The notes beneath the pieces are model-generated. The model ran no database searches. It was not told the DNA's origin and saw nothing but the letters and a program-made list of their open reading frames with translations. Shown here piece after piece: positions 54,131 through 64,000 of a DNA stretch of 64,000 bases (position 1 is its first letter; each line of letters begins with the position of its first letter). Location: positions 101,283,001 through 101,347,000 of the forward strand of contig JADMNL010000028.1 of NCBI GenBank assembly GCA_016271365.2, given 5' to 3'. The DNA comes from Neoceratodus forsteri (lineage: Eukaryota; Chordata; Ceratodontiformes; Ceratodontidae). The position numbers and the translations under genes were made by a program.

Positions 54131-55775
54131 CCTACAGTTTTGCTTTGACTACCTCCACTGGGAGGCTGTTCCAGGCATCTACAACTCTTTCAGTGAGGAA
54201 GTACTTTCTAACATTTCCCCTAAATCTACCCCCTTGCAGTTTCATGGCATGACCCCTTCTCCCAGAGCATCTTTTTTCCTGAAAAATGCTTTCCTCTTGT
54301 ACATTATTTATACCCATGAGGTATTTGACAGTCTCGATCATATCCCCTTCCTTCCTCCAGGGTGTACATATTGAGGTCCTTTAGCCTCTCCCCATAGGGC
54401 ATTTGATGGAGGCCTAGCACAATTTAGTTGCTCCCATGGACCGCTCCATTCTGTCCATGTCCTTCGGAGATGTGGTTTCAGAACTGAACAGTACTCCTCG
54501 TGAGATCTCACCAATGTTTTATACAGTGGAATGACTACCTCCCTCTTTCTGCTGGTGATACCCCTCCCTATGCACCCTAGCATCCCGCTAGCTCTCCCCA
54601 CTACCTTGCTGCGCTGTCTGGCCACCTTTAGGTAGCCAGAAATGACTACCCCCAGGTCCCTTTCCTGCTTGGTGGATGTCAGTACCACTCCCCCACCTTG
54701 TACTCTGCCCCTGGGTTTCTGTGCCCCAAGTGCATGATCTTGCATTTCTTCGCACTGAATCTCAATTGCCATTCTTTTGACCACTCCTCAAGCTTTCTTA
54801 GATCTCTATTCATTTGTTCTACCCCCTCCCGACTGCCTACCCTACTGCAGATCTTTGTGTCATCTACAAAAAGGCATACCTTCCCTTCTAGTCCCTCTGC
54901 AATGTCACTAATAAAGACATTAAAGAGGACCAGACCCAGTACAAATCCTTGTTGCACCCCGCTGGTCGGTCTCCCTACCTCAAAGTGAACTCCATTTACC
55001 ACTACTCTGTCTTCTATCCCCAACCAATTTCTTATCCAGTTTACCACCTTTGGACCCACTCCCAGTCTGCCCAACTTGTTTGAGTCTCTCCTATGTGGAA
55101 CGGTGTCCAAGGCCTTATTGAAATGAGTATGCCACATCCATGGCTCCACCATGATCTACTTCCCTACTCACCCAGTCAAAGAAATCTATTCAACTTATTT
55201 GACATGACCTCCTTACTGTGAATCCATGTTGCCTTGGATCCTGTAAGCCCCTCGTTTCAGGGGGAGTTAAATGGTCTTGTGTTCACCTCCCTTCCCTTGG
55301 TGCTTCTGCCCCTAACCTGTGGTCCTTGCCTTCCTCTTCCACTGCGAACACAAGTATTTGTTCAGGATTTCTGCTTTACTTGGTCCCCTTCCACACTCCA
55401 CCCCCCAATCTCACTATCCCTCCCTGGTCTTTCTCCTTTTGCTTACATACTTAAAATATGTCTTGTCCCCTCTACTGCCTGGCTATTTTCTCCTCCGGTT
55501 GCACTTTGCACACCTGACAGCTTTCCTACCTCCCTATCAACATCCCTCCTTGACTCTCATATCTCCTGAATGCTAACTTTTGCCCTTACCTTTCTAACCA
55601 CCTCTTTTGAGAATCATAGTGGTCTCTCTTCCTGATGCAGAGTTTGTTGCCCTCGCAATGGCCTCTTATTTCTGCCATTGTTCTTCCACTACACTCAAAT
55701 CCTCACCCCTTCCAGGGCACCTCTGGCATTCCCCATCTTTGTGAAGTCTGTCCTTTTGAAGTCTAGTATCCTTGC
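54131..55775 (-). pseudogene. CR1-3 reverse transcriptase and C-terminal domain
   Basis: The frame 54679-55152 has FNKALDTVPHRRDSNKLGRL, SGVQQGFVLGLVLFNVFISD and VCLFVDDTKICSRVGS; the catalytic Asp pair FVDD is intact. The next frame (54338-54784) has RDLGVVISGYLKVARQRSKV, GMLGCIGRGITSRKREVVIP and TLVRSHEEYCSVLKP, and 54132-54341 ends FLTERVVDAWNSLPVEVV. GVQQG replaces the usual GVPQG. 55153-55775 holds the linker in broken frames. Confidence 0.82.
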
Positions 55776-56308
55776 CTATGTGCGGTTCGATTCCGCCACA
55801 GTTCTTATATTGAACCACATCGTATGGTGAGCACTGGTCCCCAAGTGGCCACCCACCATGACGTCTGGAACACTGTCCCCGCTGGAAAGCACAAGGTCCA
55901 ATATTACTCCCTCATGAGTAGCTTCTCCTACTAGTTGCTTGAGAAACACCCCCTGCAGGGAGTCCACGATGTCCCTGCTCCTAGCCAAAGCTGCAGCTGG
56001 TATGCTCCAATCTGTATCTGGCAGACTGAAGTACCACCCACCAGCAGCATCTCCCCCTTATTTGCCATCTTTTGCATGTTTTCCATCAATACTTTATCCA
56101 TCTCCTCCCTCTGTGCTGGAGGTCTGTAGATCACAGCAGTACGAATAGCTGCTCCATTCCCATCTCCAGTGTGACCCACAGTACCTCTGCGCCTCCCTGT
56201 ATTCCCTGCTTCTCTGTTGCTTTAATGCTATCTCTCACGTAAAGAGCCACTCCTATTCCTTTCTTACCCACTCAGTCCTTCCTGAACAGAGTATAATCTG
56301 GTATGGTC
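55776..56308 (-). pseudogene. CR1-3 endonuclease, C-terminal two-thirds
   Basis: AAIRTAVIYRPPAQREEMDK, GEMLLVGG (the catalytic GDFN block is altered to GGTS), VDSLQGVFLKQLVGEATHEG and ILDLVLSSGDS are read in two frames, followed by HLGTSAHHTMWF. The L2-like LINE insertion separates it from its N-terminus. Confidence 0.75.
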
Positions 56309-58585
56309 ATTTATTTATTTAAGCATTTAACCAGGAAGGCATACTGAGCAGGCTACTGCTCGATTCCAGATGCGTCCTTGGGGGAAGGGGTACTACATAC
56401 ACAGTTTAAAGGCAAGCAAATACAAAGTATAATACATAATAGGGACAGACCCTACACATTAGGTACCGATACAGAGACAAGAACAGCATGAGAGAACAGT
56501 TGATACAGACTCGAAACAGGCACAGTTTAAGTACATTACATTAAATGTATTAGGATAGGTAAGCAAACATTACATGTTCATAGAATGTGCAGCCAAGGTT
56601 ATGACACTGTGGTATCAAGAGGAGCTAGACAAATGAGCAGGTGGGAAGTGAGCTAGAGCACGGGAGTTAAGATGCGGGGAGGAAGGGAAGTGACGAATGT
56701 TTGTGGGAAGGGAGTTCCATAACTTTGGCATGCAGTAGCTGAAGGCTACCTGGCCCACGTGAGAGGATCTATGTGGGACAACTAAGGTCCTTGAGTCATC
56801 ATTTCTGAGTGAATATGCTAGGGCAGAGGTGAGGTGGGGGCAGCTGGGACCAGTACTTGACCGGATCTTGGCACAGTAGGACTGCCTGCTACGGTTATCT
56901 AGGGATGTAAGGTTCATAGATTGGTAGAGGCACAATGATGGGTGGAGTATGGGCAGTTCAGGACAAAGTGACAGAAATAGTGGAAGAAGGAGTCCAGTCT
57001 GGCTAAAGTGGACTTGGAACCAGCACTGTAGACAACGCCCGTGATCGAGACAGGGAGGATCATTTTCTGCACTATGGCCCTACGGCCAGAGACTGGGATA
57101 CTGGCATGGTTGCAGTAGAGTGCGCCAAGCCTGGGGTGCAGCTTCTTTGAGTATGGAGTCAACATGTGCGGAAATGTTGAGGTGCTGATCAAGCCAGACT
57201 CCGAGGTACCTGAAGGAGGAACAGGCCTCAAGAGGCGTACCGTCCAGGGTGTGGAATGTAATAGGTGAAAGGAGCCTCAATAGTCTCTGCCTTGTGCCAA
57301 AGGTCACAGACAGTTTTCTTGGCATTGAGGGAGAGGTGATTAGAGTGTAGCCAGAGCTGGACCTTAGCAAAGTCCATCTGCAATCTGGTCATTACTTCTG
57401 TAGTTGAGGGGCCAGATGTATACAGCACAGTATTGTCTGCATACATGTGAATGGAGGTGTGTGGGCAGGCGGACGGCAGGTCATTTAGACAGATGGAGAA
57501 CAGGAGTAGGCCTAGGACCGAGCCTTGTGGTACCCCTGTAGTAACAGGGAGAGGGGGGGGGGCCAAGGTGGCAGAACTGACTGACAGATTGGGACCCGCC
57601 TTGGCTACACGAGGGAACCAACTGGAGGCCCAGCTAGACAGCCCAGCGTTGGAGAGTTTGGTCAAGAGGAGGGTGGGAGACTGTCTCAAATGCCTTGGCC
57701 AGGTCGATGAAAATGGCGGCTGTGTAGTGGCCCGCATCCATACCAGTGAGGATGGAGTCTGTGAGTCTGAGAAGGGAGGTGGTGGTGGAATGGGATTTTC
57801 TAAAGCCAGACTGGATGGGGGTAAAGAAGGAGGAAGAGTCAAGAAAGGGAGACAGATGAGTGAACTAAACGATCTTGGAGTTTTGCCAGGATAGGTAGTA
57901 GGGGAATGGGTCGGTAACTGCTTGGGTTGGAGGTATCCCCTCCCTTGTGAAGGGGATTACAGTGGCATGTTTCCATTCAGAGGGGACTTCAGCAAGGGAG
58001 AAGGATAGGTTGAATAGGGCGGCCAGGGGTTTGGCTATGGCGGGGGCCAAGAGGTGGAGCATTCTGGAGTCCAACCCGGTTGAGCATTTGCCCTTATTAG
58101 GATTAAGGGCGATCAGTGCATTATGTACCTCATCCTGGGTGACGTGCTGAAATGAGAACGAGTGGGCTGTGGATGTGGCTTGGACGGGGGGAGATAAGGC
58201 TGAGTTGCTGCACAAGGCTAGGTGAGGACAGGAGAGCAGCACAGGAATTTGTGAAGTGAGAGTTAAACTGTGAGGCCACAGCTGGGGGGTCAGTGACGGT
58301 GAGCCCACCTCCTGTAGGGTAGAAGTGGGGGCTGATGGTGGGCTGAGAAGCAATTTTACCACTTTTCAGAATTTGGCTGGCTGATGTGAGGTGGAATTGA
58401 ATGAGACACTGAAATAGTTAGCTTCTGCTTGGCGGATTTTCCTAGTACTTGCACTGCGCAAAGCACGATAAATGTGGAGGTCAGCTGGTGATCTCGAAGT
58501 CTTAAAGAATTTCCAGGCTTTATCCCTGTTCCTGAGGAAGGCTAGGATTTGAGTGGAGATCCATGGGAGGTATGTGCCTCTGACT
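56309..58585 (-). mobile_element. L2-like LINE inserted in CR1-3, 5'-truncated
   Basis: 2.3 kb on the minus strand, starting just before RT and ending in a TAAATAAAT-type tail (56309-56320 on plus). RT motifs resemble the L2/Rex1 side of the LINE tree more than CR1. Exact clade not resolved by eye. Confidence 0.75.
56600..58585 (-). pseudogene. Reverse transcriptase of the L2-like LINE
   Basis: From 5' to 3': LPWISTQILAFLRNRDKAWK and FKTSRSPADLHIYRALRSAS (linker), IALNPNKGKCSTGLDSRMLH and LFNLSFSLAEVPSEWKHATV (RT start), VTTGVPQGSVLGLLLFSICL, IHMYADNTVLYTS, LHSNHLSLNAKKT, and the C-terminal AFSYCMPKLWNSLPTNIR. The catalytic motif is YADN instead of YADD. Four frames are used; the protein is not made. 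Confidence 0.82.
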
Positions 58586-59465
58586 CTGGTTCTCCCGAGT
58601 CGTATCGCAGTCATGGTTCTCATTACACCATGACTCAGTAATGGCGACAATGTCCAGGTCAGCCTCTGCCATGACCACCAGGTCTGGGATCTTATTACCC
58701 AGACTTCTAGAATTTGCACACATGACCTTCCAAATAATGTTGCCACCCCTCCTGCCAGACCCCTTTTCCCTTTTACCTACCCTCCTCATCCCATTTTCAT
58801 TACCATCCTCTCTGCTTTCTACCTTTTGTTGAGGCATCCATGAGGATTTCCTCCTTAGGTTCTCTCTACTGACTATTACAGCTTGCTGGAGGGGGCAGTT
58901 TGTGTCACCCTGTATCCTTCTGCCACCCCAACGCTTCTGAATGAAACATTTAAACCATTTACTGAGGACAGCAGTACTCCTCCTGGACGGATGCAGGCCA
59001 TCTCCCTTATAGACCCTTATCCCTCCACGTGTGACCACAGTCCCCGATATAACCGAAACCCTCCTTACTGCTCCACTCCTTCAACCAGGAGTTGAAACTC
59101 GCGTTACAGAGTACCCTATCCCCCCCGTCACAGACTGGCAATACCTCAGAAAAGGTCACTGATCGTGCTACCTGCCTAAGACCCCACCCCAACTTCCTGA
59201 TCACCCCTTGAACTTCACTATCCACTTCCCTAGCCAGGTCCTTAGTTCCTAGGTGGACAATGACATTTAGCTCTCACTCCTTTCCCGATTCCCAGGATCT
59301 GCTCCCCATCCCTCCAAACTGTAGCGCCGGGCAGGCACTTAACCTCCCTCTCCCTTGTCTCCCAATCCATCCCCCCACAACAGAATCTCCCACCAGTAGA
59401 TGTTTCCTTCTCCTGTGGGGTCCTCTGCCACCCTCCTTAGGGTTTTTGCTACAGAGGATCCCCAC
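58586..59465 (-). pseudogene. CR1-3 ORF1 esterase part and endonuclease N-terminus
   Basis: Esterase block I is HLLVGDSVVGGW (59380-59410), block III is IVHLGTKDLARE (about 59240), where Lys replaces the catalytic Asn of GTND, and block V is YKGDGLHPSRRST (about 58985-59020). Endonuclease then begins VMCANSRSLGNKIPDLVVMA and AITESWCNENHDCDTTREN before the L2-like insert. Frameshifts separate the parts. Confidence 0.78.
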
Positions 59466-59817
59466 CCTCCACCTTTGCTACCACTACAGGTGCCTCCATG
59501 GAACAATCTCTCTCCGCCACAGAAGCATAGGGATTGTGAAGTGGTACCATATGGGGGACATGCCCCTGACTCACCCCTCCTCACCCTTTCCGAGCCCACC
59601 ACAGTCAAGCCATACCTCCTCCTTGGCAACCTTTGAGACAGCAGTGGTGACCTTGGCAGTCCCTAGGTGGGAGAGAAGGCTGCCTAAATAACAGCCAACT
59701 TGGATTTGAGTCAAGCCCCCCACCCAAAAAAAACCAGATGTGTTATGAAAAAGGATCTTTGTCTGTTGGAGTTGACCTGCTTTTGATGCATGGTCTTCAC
59801 CAGAGGTCAGTCTCCTG

Positions 59818-59985
59818 TTGTGACATCAGTCATTTCCACAGTAAAGGACTGTGTTGTCAGAAAGCAAAGGATTATGACTGCAAGTGGGGAAACAGCAGTG
59901 GGACCTGATGAATTCATAGGGCACACAGATCTTGTTTTCATGCAAAGAGTTCATTAATAAAGAGGAGATGAGAACTACAGAAAAT
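59818..59985. repeat. Dispersed repeat, copy 2 (similar to 265-440)
   Basis: It shares GTGACATCA, GATTATGAC, GTGGGGAAACAGC-like and TGTTTTCATG blocks in the same order with 265-440. Class unknown. Confidence 0.45.
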
Positions 59986-61848
<1,863 letters not shown>

Positions 61849-62611
61849 CTAGACCCACTGTGGCTTTCAGATATATGGCACAAAGCCTACACGAAGTGTA
61901 TCTGGAAAATACATACTGAAGCTGTAATAAAGAGATACCAAAGCTGGAATACAGTATAAACATACAAGAAGGCTCTGACAAATGGATTCTTTCATGTAAT
62001 GCATTTGTTATGAGAATGCTCGCTTACTCCTCCCCATTTTTGAACCTAAAGCATATTCTCTTTAATTGCAGGAGATAACAGTAATATTACAATTATTGTT
62101 TCCTTCAAGGTAATCTCTAGGAGTGTGTTAGGGTAAATGTGCCCTTTATATGAAATGGTCATTTTTTTCTTAAACTCTACAACTGCTTACATTTTGCAAT
62201 GAAGACTGAGCTTGGAATCCTCCAATCTTGTGAGTACCACTTATATAACAGAAAACAAGTCGATCTGTGCATTATGGGCTTTTTTTTTAGGTTTTCTTTT
62301 TTCCATCAAAATACAAAATATGCTATTCTGTAAATGGTAAAAAAAAAAGTGGGTGGAGGAAAGACAGGTGAAACCCGGGAGCAAAATGCCCACCAACAAG
62401 CACCAGTACACTACTGGGCTTCATGACAAAATATCCCCAACATGGTTCTGGGGTTGGGAGGCCATAGAAGAACTATGAATGTGTAATGTGAAACCTTGGG
62501 GTTGCTCAGAAGACCATGAAAACTCTTAAATGAGGTTTTGGGCTTGCCTATAGCTAGCAACAGTCCAAGTGCTCTCTCAGTCTGCCCTACTTTGATACTA
62601 CACTGCCACCA

Positions 62612-63165
62612 TTTTTTTTTTTGCCACTAATTTTCTACCACCTTTTTCTGGCCGCCTCAGTCTGCTCCCCTCTTGTCCCCGCATCTAGTTCGGGGATTCC
62701 AGCCATAGTCGCTTCTACCCGGTCGGTCCCAGGCACCCAAATGCCCCTGCGGTTGTACCTTCTGCAGCAGGGCCACAGGAGCCCTCTCAGACTCCCTACA
62801 GAACCACGGATCCAGCCTGAGTGCCCGGCCCTTGGCTGTGAATGACCATTAAGCCACTCAACTAGGCACTGGTTTCGCCCCTGGAGCCGAGGCATGTAAT
62901 TACATCGCCGGGGGGGGATGCGTTACACTGCCTCCCCTCCAGACGTCTGCCCTCAGCTCCACCCCTGTGTGCAAGAGAGCGTGTTGTCTCCCCGCCTCCA
63001 CCAGAAGGCAACCATGCACTGACTGCCGTGGACCCCCCTTCCCGGAGGAGGAGAGCAGTCCTTTGGACGCTCAATCCTTCCCCTCCCCAGCTTACCCCCG
63101 GCGACCGCAGCCTGCTCCCCGGAACACCGTCGGTATGGATGCAGATGTGGCGCACCCAGCGCCCA
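62612..63165 (-). mobile_element. tRNA-derived SINE, copy S3
   Basis: Minus-oriented: poly-A tail seen as the T run at about 62612-62622, and body with GGAAGGATTGAGCGTCC in common with S1, S2 and S4. Its head (minus GTGCCAGTGGGCGCTGGGTG) is diverged from the S2/S4 tRNA-like head. No clear target duplication. Confidence 0.6.
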
Positions 63166-63317
63166 CTGGCACACTTTTTGAATTTTGTGATAAATACATG
63201 GAGGATGAAGCTGTGCCCAATTACAGTGTATTTAGACACGGCTTCACCCCATAGAAAACATACATTAAAACTAAAGAAATCATCACATGTCAAAATGAAA
63301 ATTTACGTACTTAACAT

Positions 63318-63911
63318 TATTTATTTATTTTTACTTTCTTTATGCCCCTCTGCACCGGCATCCAAACTCTCCAGCCAGGACTCTCGGTCGGCCTGTTCCC
63401 GCTCGAGCCTCTCAGGTTCCACCTCCAGGTATGGGCCCATCTCCCTATCACCCCTCGATCCCTGGGGCAAGACCGCTGCTTCTCTGGCGCTCTATCTAAA
63501 GTCTAGTTGAGCAACCAGGAAGGGGAGGAAGTACCTGGGCTAGAGCTGCGAGCGGGCCGGCCATTGGTCCTGGCCTTTGCCTATCAGGTGCCAGGGAATT
63601 TTTCTGTTTTCTTGTTCCAGCCCCGCGGAGCTCGGTCGTGCAATGATAGCCAGTGTCCGCTGAGCTCCGCCCCCCTGGTGCCATACGGCAGTGAAGCAAT
63701 TCCTGGCTACCCCTGACTACCGCCAGGGGTCACTCAAGAGTGATGCATAGTCCTACACCATCCCCGGGAAGGAAGAGCTGTCCATCAGATGCTCAATCCC
63801 TTCCTGCCCCTGCTGACCCCCGACGACCTGGGCTCGTTCTTGAACCCGAGTCACTGGCATGGCGCGAGGTGAGGCATCTAGCGCTTTAACCCTCAGCACC
63901 ACCAGGCCAGC
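63318..63911 (-). mobile_element. tRNA-derived SINE, copy S4, with 8-bp target duplication
   Basis: CTTAACAT flanks the element at 63310-63317 and 63912-63919. The minus-strand 5' head reads GGCCTGGTGGTGCTGAGG with B-box-like GGTTCAAGAAC. The body GGAAGGGATTGAGCATCTG matches the other copies. The tail is TTATTTATTTATT on plus, an A-rich minus-strand 3' end. Confidence 0.75.
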
Positions 63912-64000
63912 CTTAACATAATTACTGATCTTCCAGAATATTTTCACCATTGATTCCCACTTATGGGTCTGGGGCCAGAGACACTAGAACCGCAGGGGAG

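Larger units (their letters stand above)
53960..59695 (-). mobile_element. CR1-type LINE copy 3, interrupted by an L2-like LINE
   Basis: Minus-strand element in two blocks, 58586-59695 (ORF1 esterase and endonuclease N-terminus) and 53960-56308 (rest of endonuclease, RT, C-terminal domain, 3' end). Together they are about 3.5 kb. The frame NENHDCDTTREN before the insert continues into the TLFR/GVALYVRDS-type endonuclease part after it. It is a different CR1 subfamily from CR1-1 and CR1-2. Confidence 0.85.

Noticed and set aside
63840..63911. Functional tRNA gene
   Set aside because: Box-like motifs are present but the cloverleaf stems do not form by eye, and the sequence continues into a SINE body with an A-rich tail and target duplications.

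Overview
The window is intronic DNA of a vertebrate gene, filled with nested retrotransposons. The only host coding sequence I can support is two exons on the minus strand, 61624-61725 and 43135-43235. Both have canonical splice sites and encode residues 208-241 and 242-275 (human numbering) of casein kinase 2 alpha, CSNK2A1. The intron between them is 18.4 kb. The next intron runs at least 43.1 kb to the left edge of the window without another exon, and the previous intron runs at least 2.3 kb to the right edge. Such large introns, together with DIRS tyrosine-recombinase retrotransposons, CR1/L2-type LINEs and a tRNA-derived SINE, suggest a large-genome vertebrate. An amphibian such as a caecilian or salamander is my best guess; lungfish and some reptiles are not excluded.

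Layout. 1-1943: intron with three short foldback or dispersed repeats. 1944-21352: DIRS copy A (family 1), split by two plus-strand CR1 LINEs. CR1-1 (2742-13853) itself carries the family-2 DIRS copy D1 (4429-10190); CR1-2 lies at 14660-17683. 21940-28183: DIRS copy B, the most complete family-1 copy. 29068-41747: DIRS copy C, split by family-2 copy D2 (30931-36644). 41748-43134: intron with a SINE. 43135-43235: CSNK2A1 exon. 43480-50880: an old minus-strand LINE interrupted by a palindromic MITE and by DIRS copy D3 (44861-50560). 51870-53790: three palindromic foldback elements and a SINE with a 13-bp target duplication. 53960-59695: minus-strand CR1-3, split by an L2-like LINE (56309-58585). 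59696-61623: plain intron, then the second CSNK2A1 exon. 62612-63911: two more SINE copies.

All six DIRS copies lie on the minus strand, in the sense orientation of CSNK2A1. Reading 5' to 3' on that strand, each has a right inverted repeat, Gag with an N-terminal Cys/His module, reverse transcriptase plus RNase H, a methyltransferase-like block, a tyrosine recombinase, an internal complementary region copying both outer ends, and a left inverted repeat. Family 1 (A, B, C) shares an RT catalytic motif YLDN; family 2 (D1, D3) has YLDD, and D2 has YLND. No copy keeps full reading frames, so all are annotated as broken elements.

The most unusual signal is at the 3' (left) terminus of every DIRS copy. 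Both families carry a short extension, absent from the other end, with a 5' splice-donor consensus on the sense strand (GTAAGT in family 1, GTGAGT in family 2). It is kept in all six termini and all six internal junction copies.
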